Made by a program: the position numbers and the translations under genes
Source: a virus
Virus record (IMG/VR): IMGVR_UViG_3300009169_000036
Coordinates: 1-42,138 of that record
Length of the DNA stretch: 42,138 nt
Strand: one strand, 5' to 3'
The notes under the pieces: model-generated
Seen by the model: the letters and a program-made list of their open reading frames with translations, nothing else
What the model was told of the DNA's origin: nothing
Databases searched by the model: none
Shown here: positions 1 to 7,263 of the stretch, in pieces
Position numbering within the stretch: the first letter of the stretch is position 1
How the letters are laid out: the number at the start of each line of letters is the position of its first letter

Positions 1-192
1 GTCTTTGGATACGTGGAACCCATCGTCGTCGATGAAGGATTGATTCTCCAACATGAGTGGTGGCATTCTAATGGCGCGATAGAACCGGTCGTACACACTG
101 AGCGCCGCGTGGAACTTCACCGCGCCGATAGAGAGAATGCGCGCGTTGGGTAGGGTGGATAACGTTTCGAGGTCGATCATGATGTGGGTCAC
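1..192 (-). CDS. 3'-5' exonuclease, DEDD/RNase T-like superfamily (C-terminus cut by window edge)
   Basis: Only the first 64 codons lie in the window. The N-terminus (MTHIMIDLETL, then PNARILSIGAVKF) is the typical opening of phage and Rv2179c-like DEDD exonucleases: the DLE motif gives the first two metal-binding acids, and the following strand ends in GAVKF. Such enzymes remove nucleotides from the 3' end of RNA or DNA. I chose the GTG at 190-192 as start because a TTAGGAGAG ribosome site sits about 7 bases upstream; the ATG at 178-180 would lose conserved N-terminal residues and has no good site. It is the last visible gene of a four-gene minus-strand unit. The remaining exonuclease motifs are outside the window, so DNA versus RNA specificity cannot be judged. 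Confidence 0.8.
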   Translation of the reverse strand, partial: MTHIMIDLETLSTLPNARILSIGAVKFHAALSVYDRFYRAIRMPPLMLENQSFIDDDGFHVSKD

Positions 193-202
193 ACTTGCTC
201 TC

Positions 203-511
203 CTAATTTATATCGAATTTCATTTCATACACACCTTCTATCTTTGTAATGCTCAGCGTGTCACCACAGTTAAACAAAATAGTGTTCTCTACTTCGATTG
301 TCCTTAAGGTTTCGCCATTAAGACGAAAATCTAACAGATATTGATTGGAGGCGTATTTCTTACCCCCAAGCAGTCCTCGTTCCGGCGTTTCTTTTGCGCG
401 AATAACGATTTCATCGAAGTGCACAAGGATTTTGCCGTTACCGTTGCCGCGCATGAATGTTGCGTTGTCGCCATTGAGGAGAGCGTCTTTCAGTTTATCC
501 AGAAGCGTCAT
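203..511 (-). CDS. Hypothetical protein (102 aa)
   Basis: The protein is not recognised. It starts with a short amphipathic helix (MTLLDKLKDALLNG), followed by mostly predicted beta segments with charged turns (KILVHFDEIVIRAKETP, then YLLDFRLNGETLRTIEVENTILF). There is no signal peptide, membrane segment or cysteine pair. It begins inside the last codons of the Tad2-like gene (4-base ATGA overlap), so the two are probably translationally coupled, and it is followed 10 bases later by the exonuclease. Its position beside a likely counter-defence gene makes an accessory or host-takeover role possible, but nothing in the sequence shows this. Confidence 0.75.
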   Translation of the reverse strand: MTLLDKLKDALLNGDNATFMRGNGNGKILVHFDEIVIRAKETPERGLLGGKKYASNQYLLDFRLNGETLRTIEVENTILFNCGDTLSITKIEGVYEMKFDIN

Positions 512-744
512 AAGACGTACCAGTCCTCAGCGAGGATATCGACACCTGAAAGAAAGTTGGCTACGCTGCCGTGGCCAGTGCCTTCGACGCGAATAGTTGC
601 GTCGCCGTTACGATAGTCTACGACTGCGGACTGCCCTTTGCGCCAGCTACGGCGGGCGATGCGATCGCCCCACCGGAGGTGGTTAAGGGCGTCTGAGAAA
701 TTTAAAAAGTTAGATGTTCCGGTATTTTTCTGGTCTGTGTTCAT
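508..744 (-). CDS. Tad2-like (DUF2829) protein, candidate anti-Thoeris sponge
   Basis: This is a 78-residue protein. After a short N-terminal tail it has NFSDALNHLRWGDRIARRSW, matching the F-x-x-A-L-x-x-L-x-x-G-x-x-(I/V)-x-R-x-x-W opening of the DUF2829/Tad2 family. It closes with VDILAEDWYVL, matching the family's A-D-x-L-A-x-D-W-x-(V/L) end. Known Tad2 proteins bind the cyclic ADP-ribose isomer signal made by Thoeris defence and stop effector activation. I used the ATG at 742-744 because GAGGAG lies 7 bases upstream; a longer ATG at 759 lacks a site. The gene overlaps the upstream small DNA-binding gene by 35 bases. Family membership is fairly sure. Anti-Thoeris activity is inference, because not every DUF2829 protein has been shown to bind the signal. 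Confidence 0.75.
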   Translation of the reverse strand: MNTDQKNTGTSNFLNFSDALNHLRWGDRIARRSWRKGQSAVVDYRNGDATIRVEGTGHGSVANFLSGVDILAEDWYVL

Positions 745-907
745 GTATCCACTCCTCAACGTCAGATCGAAGCCACAGGACGCGACGCGACCCCGGCAGC
801 TGCAACCTAGGAGGAAGTTTGTGCGGAGCTTTCGTCACTTCTGTGGCGATGGTTGCCGGGGACCGGTTAAGAAGCCCAGCAAGGTCTTTAATAGTCAGTG
901 TTTGCAT
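710..907 (-). CDS. Small HTH DNA-binding protein (AlpA/excisionase-like)
   Basis: This is a 65-residue protein. MQTLTIKDLAGLLNRSPATI is a MerR/AlpA-type winged helix start: a strand leading into a helix-turn-helix with a serine-containing recognition helix. It ends in RRVLWLRSDVEEWIHEH, the usual wing and final helix with the W-x-x-S/D-x-V-E-x-W-I pattern. Such proteins act as phage transcription regulators or excisionases. The ORF is open further upstream, but the ATG at 905-907 is where the family homology starts. It is the first gene after a strong terminator, so it probably heads the small left-end unit and may regulate its own promoter. No integrase is visible, which favours a regulator over an excisionase. 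Confidence 0.7.
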   Translation of the reverse strand: MQTLTIKDLAGLLNRSPATIATEVTKAPHKLPPRLQLPGSRRVLWLRSDVEEWIHEHRPEKYRNI

Positions 908-961
908 ATCCCTGTACCTAGTTAGTTCCAATTGGTATACTAAGTGTACAGGTTTTGAGGG
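908..961 (-). promoter_or_regulatory. Probable promoter/operator region for the left-end unit
   Basis: This short gap lies between a minus-strand terminator and the HTH gene, so a new promoter is expected here. It contains the perfect palindrome CCAATTGG (about 928-935), directly followed by GTATAC and 5 bases later TGTACA, which could serve as operator half-sites for the adjacent regulator. I cannot assign clear -35 and -10 boxes. Confidence 0.35.
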
Positions 962-989
962 GAAAAAAACATGGCCCCGAAGGGCCATG
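962..989 (-). terminator. Rho-independent terminator with UUCG tetraloop
   Basis: On the minus strand, ATGGCCC, a TTCG loop and GGGCCAT form a perfect 7-bp stem closed by the very stable C(UUCG)G tetraloop. It is followed after one base by seven T residues (plus-strand A run at 963-969). It sits about 75 bases after the PD-(D/E)xK nuclease gene and ends the long replication transcript. Confidence 0.9.
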
Positions 990-1062
990 CCCCTCTTACG
1001 AGGTTAGGTGAGGGAGGTTCATTCGCTTCAGTGCTTTACGCTTCTGGAGGTTCTTTTTTCCC

Positions 1063-1557
1063 TCATTCAACAGGCCGAACGTCATCATCGTCGCGAGAAC
1101 GAGTTGGTAGATCAGACGTGTTACCTGTGTCGTGCGGATTAGCCAAAACATCATCGAGTTGTACCCTTTTTTTGATGTATTCCGCTATTGTTTGCTTGGT
1201 GAATCCTTGGGTTCGTATGGTGTCGGGGTTAAGTGGCGTCTCCCATGATACCCCCTCGAAAACCCAAGCCCCTTCGGGCGTACCGAGGATAACCGCCACG
1301 TTACGCCCCTCTTTATGCCTTCCCTTTAGCCACTGTTGTTGCAGGGGAGACAATTCTTTCTCGATATTGACTAACGCTTTTTTGGGCAGAATAGACAACC
1401 ATTTATATTCCACCCATAGGTCGGCAAGAGTTCCTGAGTACCAGATATCCGCTGTTCCACCGCGATAGGGATTATGCATCTTCTCGCGGTGTAGGACTTT
1501 ACTAGACGGCAGTAGTTTATGTACTGCCGTATAGAACCGGGTTTCCGGTTTACTCAT
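1063..1557 (-). CDS. PD-(D/E)xK nuclease, VRR-NUC/Holliday-resolvase-like
   Basis: The protein has 164 residues. The core reads GGTAD37, then WVE50YK52, then SPLQ73QQWL. This is the D-x(n)-E-x-K catalytic signature of restriction-endonuclease-fold proteins, with the downstream glutamine helix seen in VRR-NUC and phage resolvase families. A following strand (RNVAVILGTPEG) completes the fold. The C-terminal 40 residues are charged and probably flexible. In phages such enzymes cut branched DNA during recombination or before packaging. The gene overlaps its upstream neighbour by 4 bases (ATGA) and ends the replication operon just before a strong terminator. The fold assignment is firm; the exact substrate (branched DNA, host DNA or single strands) is not shown. 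Confidence 0.75.
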   Translation of the reverse strand: MSKPETRFYTAVHKLLPSSKVLHREKMHNPYRGGTADIWYSGTLADLWVEYKWLSILPKKALVNIEKELSPLQQQWLKGRHKEGRNVAVILGTPEGAWVFEGVSWETPLNPDTIRTQGFTKQTIAEYIKKRVQLDDVLANPHDTGNTSDLPTRSRDDDDVRPVE

Positions 1558-2285
1558 TTCTTCTTGGCTGACGCAGGTACTTCGAACTGCGATACATCGG
1601 GCTCCTGCATCAATCGTTTGGCCGCTTCTTCCTTGCGGGCAATGACCGTATCAAGGCATTCAACCGCTACGCCGACCGCTTCGAAGCGCACTGAGGCGTA
1701 CGTGCTGTCCGGGTCGAGGAAGAACTTGGTACGCACCGCGCCCAGTGGCACGTTCATGCCGCTGACATGGCTGGCGTATTTGTTGAATGGAATGATGGCC
1801 GTAGGAGAGGTTTTCAGCACCCAGATATCGTGTTTCTCTACCTGTCCGACGTCGGGCGGCAAAATGGCAATCAAAACGCTGTTTTTACAGGCTTTGCCGC
1901 CACCGGTAGGGCTGGTGCCGAACTGGTCGTGCTGGCAGGTGGCGCAGGGGCCGTCGTTCTGCTTGATAGGTGAGTTGTCTGACGGTATTAGTTTGGTGGG
2001 CGTCGTTGCAATGGCGAAACACGCCGGTGGAGTGATGACTTTCGGGTTGTACGCACCGAGGTAGTAGGAATTGCAGTATGCGAAATCGACGATCAAGCCT
2101 TCGAAGTCTGCTACCTCCTGCTCGTTGGGCATCTCAAACAGTTTTTTGCCGTTGTTGACGCTGATGGTGTCACCACCACTGGACTTGCCGATACGCTCCC
2201 GCTCTTGCAGGGTGTGCTGTTGTAGTTTGGCGATAATGTCTGCAGACAATGTACCGCCGCTGAGTTTAGCAAGTTCGTTACTCAT
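1554..2285 (-). CDS. Conserved phage protein with cysteine motif, possible replication accessory
   Basis: This 243-residue protein belongs to no family I can name. The N-terminal 50 residues look flexible (ELAKLSGGTLSADIIAKLQ). The middle holds a possible zinc or cysteine motif, CATC-x2-D-Q-F-G-T followed by GGGKACKN. Beta-rich segments follow (IWVLKTSPTAIIPFNKYA; VRTKFFLDPDSTYASVRFEAVG). The C-terminus is lysine-rich (ASAKKK). AGGC about 8 bases upstream supports the start. It lies between the polymerase-proximal genes and the nuclease, overlapping the latter by 4 bases. This position and the general architecture would suit a single-stranded DNA-binding or recombination accessory protein, but this is only inference from context. 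Confidence 0.65.
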   Translation of the reverse strand: MSNELAKLSGGTLSADIIAKLQQHTLQERERIGKSSGGDTISVNNGKKLFEMPNEQEVADFEGLIVDFAYCNSYYLGAYNPKVITPPACFAIATTPTKLIPSDNSPIKQNDGPCATCQHDQFGTSPTGGGKACKNSVLIAILPPDVGQVEKHDIWVLKTSPTAIIPFNKYASHVSGMNVPLGAVRTKFFLDPDSTYASVRFEAVGVAVECLDTVIARKEEAAKRLMQEPDVSQFEVPASAKKK

Positions 2286-2288
2286 GGA

Positions 2289-2660
2289 TTAAGCCTCTTT
2301 GAAGGTTATTTTGCGTTTTGTAAAAGGCAGAACACCCGGTACCGGTATGTTTTGCCCCAGCGCTTCGCGATACGCAAGGACCGCTGCTCGCCGTTCGAGA
2401 AAATGGAGGTACCCATTTTCTAAAATCCATTGGTGGAACTCGTCCCAGTTCTGTACTTGGGGGTATACCGCTTCCCCCACAGTGACTTTACCGGCAGCGC
2501 TTTTCGATTCTGTGATGTGCTGCGCGTCCATGACCATGATAAGGTCGCGCTCAACCAGCTCGATTGATCTGCCGATTTGGTTGGCCTCATACTCCAACGC
2601 TTTCTTCTGGGTGCGTAAATCGCCCAGCTGGACGATAAGGTCGTGCAAAGTATTATCCAT
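2289..2660 (-). CDS. Conserved phage hypothetical protein with N-terminal coiled coil
   Basis: A protein of about 123 residues. The first 55 residues form a likely coiled coil (LGDLRTQKKALEYEANQIG, then IELVERDLIMVMDAQ). A small domain follows with WDEFHQWILENGYLHFLERR and a basic C-terminus ending in TKRKITFKEA. It resembles a family of phage proteins often found beside family A polymerases, whose end reads like T-R-x-S-L-R-K, but the function is unknown to me. Two ATGs are adjacent (2663 and 2660). The second has GGAG at 6 bases and is preferred. It starts right after the stop of the 53-aa gene upstream. Confidence 0.7.
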   Translation of the reverse strand: MDNTLHDLIVQLGDLRTQKKALEYEANQIGRSIELVERDLIMVMDAQHITESKSAAGKVTVGEAVYPQVQNWDEFHQWILENGYLHFLERRAAVLAYREALGQNIPVPGVLPFTKRKITFKEA

Positions 2661-2663
2661 CAT

Positions 2664-2825
2664 TTACTCCGTAGAACCAAGGTTTTTCTGTCTGATTTGT
2701 TCGGCTATCCGGCGGAAAATTTCGTCGGTTTCCAGCGTGCTGCCCCGATTATAGAAAGCTGAACGGAGGGCGTACCACTCCTGCAGCGTCAAGGTGATCG
2801 TTATATCCGGGTCGGGGGTGGTCAT
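2664..2825 (-). CDS. Small hypothetical protein (53 aa)
   Basis: A short gene between the polymerase and the coiled-coil gene. It begins with MTTPDPDITITLTLQEWYAL and continues with a helical, charged stretch ending in QKNLGSTE. Its ATG overlaps the polymerase stop codon (ATGA), and its TAA is directly followed by the next gene's ATG, so it fits the coupled operon exactly. The ITLTLQEWYALRSAF part looks like a small helical protein. No function can be assigned. Confidence 0.7.
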   Translation of the reverse strand: MTTPDPDITITLTLQEWYALRSAFYNRGSTLETDEIFRRIAEQIRQKNLGSTE

Positions 2826-4672
2826 TTTGAGTACTCTCGTGCGAAGCCCCCTTCAGCCCCGAGGGGCAGATCAGGGCACCATGTTGGCGGTGTCATCATT
2901 TGGGCCAGAATGAAATTCAGTGAGGATTCAGCGACAAGGCGGTGGGCGAGGGCCAGAATTTCATCATGCGACATGGAGATGATGCGGTACTTTTTGGCCA
3001 CCTTCAGTATCTGTTCCCCGACAATGATGCGGGCCAGTGCCTGTGTGATGTTCTCTGCAAGCGCTCCACCATAGATTTTTTTGCCTTTCTTGGGGTTGGG
3101 GCGGCCTCCGCGGGCCAGAATGTCGGCGTTCTCGTAATCGAAATACACGTAACCGTCGTTGGACATGCTCAGGCCGGGGTATTCAAGGTACATGCCGTTA
3201 GGGAAGTAAATCCTGTTCTCTTTGCCGACAACTTTGAGGACACCGAAGTCGCCGTCTATGTCATAGATCATGTACTGCAGCATCTGGTCGCAGGTTTTCC
3301 AATACTCCACAGTCTTGCGTCGTGCACGGCGGTAACCATTAACGATGGATTGCGCTTCTTCAGCGGAGAGCAGCATCTTCGGACCCATGAGCCCGAGCAT
3401 GAGTGTCAGGATGAACTTCTTCCAGCCCATGCCGTAGCCCAGCCCCAAGACGGCTACCTTCCCCACGAAGCGTTGGGTGGATGTTATTTCATCCAGCTGC
3501 ATACCGTAAATCTGCGTGGCCATGTGCTTGTACACGTCTTCTTTATTACGGAATTGAGTGAGGACTTCCTGCTCATCGGCCAGCCACGCCAGTACACGAG
3601 CTTCGATCTGGGCGGAGTCTGCTACTACGATGACGTGGTCTTCGGGGGCCATCAAGGATTTGCGTAGTTCGCTGCCACGTGGCAGGTTCTGCAAATTCAT
3701 TTTGTTCCCGGCGCTCCAGCGGCCTGTGTGTGCGCCGTAGTATTTTAGGTACACTGGAATATTACAGTTGCCTGTGGTGCCTGCTATGATCAGGCGCTGT
3801 GCACGGGTTTCGGTGAGTGTGGATTTCACCGCCATGCGCGCAATAACAAGTTCCCGTACAGCCTCGTCCTCATGGAGCAGCAGCGCTTGAAAGCTTTCAT
3901 CAGATTTGGCGAAGGCGTAAGTTTCTTTGCTGGTTGTTTTTGATATTTTTGTAGGGGGCTCTACACCGAACAATCGTAGCAGGTTTGCGAATTTTGGATT
4001 TGAACTTAAATCGGTGGGGTCTTGTTTGGAAACTTGTATTTTCCGTGCTTTCTCTTGTCGTTCTTCTAGCAGCGCCAATTTTGCACGCGGCAGGTCCAAT
4101 ACTAAAACAGGCTCACAGAACATCCTGCACGTCTGGTCTATCAGATCGAGTTCGTCTTGACTGAATTTTGGCAGCATCAGCATGAACAGGTCGTAGCATA
4201 GCTGGGTATCCACCATGCAGTAGGTACCCAGTGTGTTCATGATTTCAGGCGGGAGTTCGCGAATGCCTTTGGTCTGGCTGAGGATGTCGGGAAGTTTATT
4301 CCCCAGTCTATAATATTCCGCCAGTGAATCTAATGAGGCTCCAACGCCGAGCGAATGTAGGGCGCGGCCCATCGATAGGGTGCAGAAATAATAAGCTGGA
4401 GTAAGAGCATAACGCTCAGTAAGAATATAGCCGTCAAACTGAGTATGGTGAGCAAGAAGAGCGTGGCTCGACCAATCAATTGTGTGAAGCGCTTCTCCGA
4501 CGTGTCTATCTGGAATCCATATAACATCAGCAGACCCTACCTTAATCCCGACGCATTGTGCTTTGAAGCGGTCATCACGCACGTACTCGCTTGTTGACAG
4601 CTTTTTGAGTGTGTACTTCGCATCATAATACGATTCGAAGTCGAGCGTAATAATCTTTTCAGGGTCTATCAT
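2822..4672 (-). CDS. DNA polymerase, family A, with 3'-5' proofreading domain
   Basis: The 616-residue replicative polymerase. N-terminal exonuclease: ExoI LD11FE13, ExoII H-T-Q-F-D80, ExoIII Y151-CMV-D155. Polymerase: the T-G-R-W-S and N-L-Q-N-L-P block at about 316-331; motif A D352-SAQIEAR; motif B R401-FVG-K405-VAVLGLGY413G; motif C H569-D-E571. All metal and dNTP-binding residues are present, so the enzyme should be active in both synthesis and proofreading. Motif A has D-S-A-Q where most Pol I enzymes have D-Y-S-Q. There is no 5'-3' exonuclease domain, as in T7 polymerase. It directly follows the SF2 helicase gene with no gap and overlaps the next gene by 4 bases. Confidence 0.97.
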   Translation of the reverse strand: MIDPEKIITLDFESYYDAKYTLKKLSTSEYVRDDRFKAQCVGIKVGSADVIWIPDRHVGEALHTIDWSSHALLAHHTQFDGYILTERYALTPAYYFCTLSMGRALHSLGVGASLDSLAEYYRLGNKLPDILSQTKGIRELPPEIMNTLGTYCMVDTQLCYDLFMLMLPKFSQDELDLIDQTCRMFCEPVLVLDLPRAKLALLEERQEKARKIQVSKQDPTDLSSNPKFANLLRLFGVEPPTKISKTTSKETYAFAKSDESFQALLLHEDEAVRELVIARMAVKSTLTETRAQRLIIAGTTGNCNIPVYLKYYGAHTGRWSAGNKMNLQNLPRGSELRKSLMAPEDHVIVVADSAQIEARVLAWLADEQEVLTQFRNKEDVYKHMATQIYGMQLDEITSTQRFVGKVAVLGLGYGMGWKKFILTLMLGLMGPKMLLSAEEAQSIVNGYRRARRKTVEYWKTCDQMLQYMIYDIDGDFGVLKVVGKENRIYFPNGMYLEYPGLSMSNDGYVYFDYENADILARGGRPNPKKGKKIYGGALAENITQALARIIVGEQILKVAKKYRIISMSHDEILALAHRLVAESSLNFILAQMMTPPTWCPDLPLGAEGGFAREYSK

Positions 4673-6034
4673 TTATTCCCCGTATGTTATTTGTGTCAGC
4701 AAGTCGTCCATCCGTATCTTCTTGGTAACCAGTGCTTCCCATACTTTCTCTTCGATAGTGTCTGGTGCCACGAAGACAATGGTTTCTGTTTTCTGTGTTT
4801 GGGTGGCGCGATATATGCGGCGCAGTCCTTGCTGGTAGTGCTCCAGATTGTACGTGGGTGATGCCCAGATCGTCGCTACGCCGCGTGTCAAAGTAATACT
4901 GTGGGCTGCGGACTGTGGGTGAGCGAAGCAAATACGATACATGCCCTTCTGGAAATATTCAACGTTTTCGTTGCGCTTACTGTCGGGTACGGAGCCGTCG
5001 ATGAGACAATAACTTAAACCACGGCGCTCTGCTTCGAGGATGAGCTGGGCTTTCTGGTGTTTCCACAGGAAAAAGATGACTGTGTGTGTCCTTTCTTCGG
5101 CTTTATCGATGACATCGCTGTAGCGTTCAGTGTCTACGAGGTGGTAGTTGCCGTCTTCATCGTAAACGGCACCGCTGGCAATTTGTAGTAATTTGGTAGC
5201 GACGGCGGCAGCGTTAACCGCAGATACAGCTTGCCCTTTGATAATTGCTATTTGCGCATCTTCCATCTGCTTGTAATTTTTTAGCTGCTTGTCGGTGAGG
5301 AAGTATTCTACGCAGTATTCGTGGTTGGGCGGTATGTCGATGCATTCTTCGAATTTGTGTCTGATGGTGATGTCTTCTATCAGTTTGGAAACAGCGTCAT
5401 TGGCTCCGGGACGATCTTCCCACTTAATCATGCTGGCCACAGGGCCGACTTGGCGGGGGATACAGACGGTAGCGCGGAATTTGAAGAAGGAGGTACCGAG
5501 TCGTTGGCCGTCGTCGATCACGAACATCTGATTCCAGACGTCGGTGATGGTATTAGGGTTGGGGGTTCCATTCATGCCATGACGGTATATGAAGTAGCGT
5601 TTTATTTTGTTCAGTGCTTTAGAACGTTGCGATGTGGAGTGCTTGAATGCGCCGAGTTCATCGACAATCAGCATATCGAAACCTTCAAAGAATGAAGGCG
5701 GCTGTTTTGCCAGCCAGACGGCAGCGTCGTGATTCGTTATATAGACATCTGCATGAGTCCAGAAGGCTTCACGTCGGTTGCGAGCGTAGGCACAGGACAA
5801 CCGCATATAGGGAGCGAATTTCTTGAAATCGTTTGCCCATGTAGAACGGATAGAAGATTTGGGGCATATGATGAGGGCTTTACCCGCGCCACGTATACGG
5901 CGCTGAGCGAACGATTCAATGGCTACTGCAGTTTTACCAGTACCGGGGTCGCTGGCATCAAATACACGGTCATGGTCGTTGCAGAAATTAATTGATACTC
6001 TTTGATGTTGATAGAGTTCAATCATATTGCCCAC
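4673..6034 (-). CDS. SF2 DNA helicase, SNF2/DEAD-like
   Basis: About 453 residues. Motif I is DPGTGK34T, motif II is DELG (D125-E126) in place of DEAH/DEGH, and motif III is near GTP (156-158). The C-terminal RecA domain has a motif V-like stretch around SAAHSITLTRG and motif VI in QGLRRIYRATQ (about 402-412). This is the layout of phage SNF2-type helicases, which remodel or unwind DNA or replication forks using ATP. I prefer the GTG at 6032-6034, which has GAGGAG 4 bases upstream, over the ATG at 6025, which lies 13 bases from it. It overlaps the upstream small gene by 17 bases and abuts the polymerase, so the two are probably co-translated parts of the replisome. Confidence 0.93.
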   Translation of the reverse strand: MGNMIELYQHQRVSINFCNDHDRVFDASDPGTGKTAVAIESFAQRRIRGAGKALIICPKSSIRSTWANDFKKFAPYMRLSCAYARNRREAFWTHADVYITNHDAAVWLAKQPPSFFEGFDMLIVDELGAFKHSTSQRSKALNKIKRYFIYRHGMNGTPNPNTITDVWNQMFVIDDGQRLGTSFFKFRATVCIPRQVGPVASMIKWEDRPGANDAVSKLIEDITIRHKFEECIDIPPNHEYCVEYFLTDKQLKNYKQMEDAQIAIIKGQAVSAVNAAAVATKLLQIASGAVYDEDGNYHLVDTERYSDVIDKAEERTHTVIFFLWKHQKAQLILEAERRGLSYCLIDGSVPDSKRNENVEYFQKGMYRICFAHPQSAAHSITLTRGVATIWASPTYNLEHYQQGLRRIYRATQTQKTETIVFVAPDTIEEKVWEALVTKKIRMDDLLTQITYGE

Positions 6035-6275
6035 GGCGCTCCTCTTCCATCGCTGCTTTGCGTTCCATCTCGTACTCGAATTCGAGTTGCTTGGCTTTCT
6101 CGCTGTCGGGAGCATAAGCGTAGGCGATGACATGTCCCTTAGGATCGAGTATTTCGTACTCGTCGTTGTCTTCTAAATGAGCTACTCCGATTTTAAGTAG
6201 TTCGAAAAGATCGATGCTGAGATGTTTGCTGATTTGTTTTCCTTCACGATACGTGATGAGGGCATAAATAATCAT
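6018..6275 (-). CDS. Small hypothetical protein (85 aa) with charged C-terminal helix
   Basis: The start at 6273-6275 is set by a GGAGGT site 3-4 bases upstream. The N-terminal half looks like a compact beta/alpha unit (MIIYALITYREGKQISKHL, then DNDEYEILDPKGHVIAYAY). The last 35 residues form a highly charged helix rich in E, K and R. It overlaps the helicase gene and could be a helicase or polymerase accessory protein, but there is no family match I can name. It is the first gene after a structured untranslated stretch and may open a separately controlled segment. Confidence 0.7.
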   Translation of the reverse strand: MIIYALITYREGKQISKHLSIDLFELLKIGVAHLEDNDEYEILDPKGHVIAYAYAPDSEKAKQLEFEYEMERKAAMEEERRGQYD

Positions 6276-6293
6276 GTTACCTCCGATATTAGG

Positions 6294-6369
6294 TGGCGGG
6301 GGAGGACCCAGTTGAAGTGTTGGGAGTAGCAACGCTTCGCGCTGTGGGGAGCAGTGGGCTCCCCCGCCA
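6294..6369 (-). ncRNA. Putative structured RNA / long hairpin in the 182-base gap
   Basis: The gap 6276-6457 has no gene. It contains a perfect 11-bp inverted repeat, TGGCGGGGGAG at 6294-6304 and CTCCCCCGCCA at 6359-6369, enclosing 54 bases. The downstream gene's Shine-Dalgarno lies about 10 bases after the structure. There is no T-run, so it is not a classic terminator. It may be a leader that controls the 85-aa gene and the helicase, an mRNA stabiliser, or a processed small RNA. The pairing is seen directly; the role is inferred. Confidence 0.45.
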
Positions 6370-6457
6370 TAAAATGGAGGCTTACACCGCTCCAACAAAT
6401 GCTCAGCTTTGAAGGTCTGAACACTTGCTTTCATCGAAAAGCGATGTAAGCCATAAA

Positions 6458-7252
6458 CTAGTACGATCGATTTTGTTTTTTCGCGCGCAACAGTGCATCG
6501 CGTGCACGGTTGTTGAGATTAGGCGATACGCCATACTCACAGGCGTTGCCATTGTATGGACACCACTTGCAGGAGAAGGCGTTAGGGTTGGGCTTAAAGT
6601 CCGTGCAGGTGGATATAGCCAGTAGTCGATTATTATATTTATCGAAGTACTGCGTGCCCTGCATACGGGAATACACTTTGATATCCGTTTCACCAATGTC
6701 GGTGTACCAGAACTCTACGGTGATATGATCGATTTCCGGGAACCGCAGGAACGTGGACAACTGGTAAATCTGCCCCTGCTCGGTGTGCTTGATCTCGTTG
6801 CCCTGCCGTCGTCCTGTTTTGTAGTCGATGACTCGTGCGAATGTCCCGTCTTCGCTGGTAACCAGCGCGTCGAGTTTCATGCGGCACCACGCGTCGTCCG
6901 ATGTCCACGCTACAGGCTCCCATTCAAGGTTCACAGCCCACTCGCCTTCGAGCTGAACCCGGTTGTCGCTGAATAAACTACGCAGCTCGTCAAATTCAGC
7001 TTTGAAACTGTGTAGCTCGGGGATCAGTTCCACTCCGCCACGGACATACATCTCTGCGGCGTCGTGTACACGTGATCCCCGGTCATTGGCGTGTTCAGTC
7101 TTACCCGCCGGAAGGGGGCGGGCAGGCTCGGGAATCTGGTCAATATACATGAGCTTGGCCATGTATTTGCACTTCTCGAAGTTTTGCAGCCGGGAGAAGC
7201 TGACCTTGTTGATTGTGTCCATGAGCGCCCCACTAGTAGGTAGAACGCCCAT
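6458..7252 (-). CDS. Cas4/RecB-like PD-(D/E)xK exonuclease with 4Fe-4S cluster
   Basis: 264 residues (254 if the ATG at 7222, which has GGGG 5 bases upstream, is used). The protein begins with VSFSRLQNFEKC28KY and has GSRVH63 and MKLD128AL. The core is ARVID143YK145TG, the catalytic D-x-K motif, followed by EQGQ161IYQL, the conserved QxxxY helix. C28 pairs with a C-terminal cluster C228-x2-C231-x6-C238 to make the four ligands of an iron-sulphur cluster, as in Cas4 and AddB nucleases. The complete motif set predicts an active single-strand exonuclease used in recombination or end processing. It lies between the JAMM gene and the helicase, in the same direction. Confidence 0.92.
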   Translation of the reverse strand: MGVLPTSGALMDTINKVSFSRLQNFEKCKYMAKLMYIDQIPEPARPLPAGKTEHANDRGSRVHDAAEMYVRGGVELIPELHSFKAEFDELRSLFSDNRVQLEGEWAVNLEWEPVAWTSDDAWCRMKLDALVTSEDGTFARVIDYKTGRRQGNEIKHTEQGQIYQLSTFLRFPEIDHITVEFWYTDIGETDIKVYSRMQGTQYFDKYNNRLLAISTCTDFKPNPNAFSCKWCPYNGNACEYGVSPNLNNRARDALLRAKKQNRSY

Positions 7253-7263
7253 GATACAAGGTT

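Noticed and set aside
710-907. Excisionase indicating a temperate phage
   Set aside because: The fold would allow it, but no integrase, attachment site or lysogeny repressor-operator set is visible, so a plain regulator is more likely.
2942-3667. 241-codon plus-strand open frame
   Set aside because: Lies wholly inside the DNA polymerase gene on the other strand, covering its invariant motifs B and C. No ribosome site and no independent evidence.
6018-6434. Long version of the 85-aa gene starting at 6434
   Set aside because: The N-terminal extension crosses the 11-bp inverted repeat and has no ribosome site, while GGAGGT precedes the ATG at 6275.
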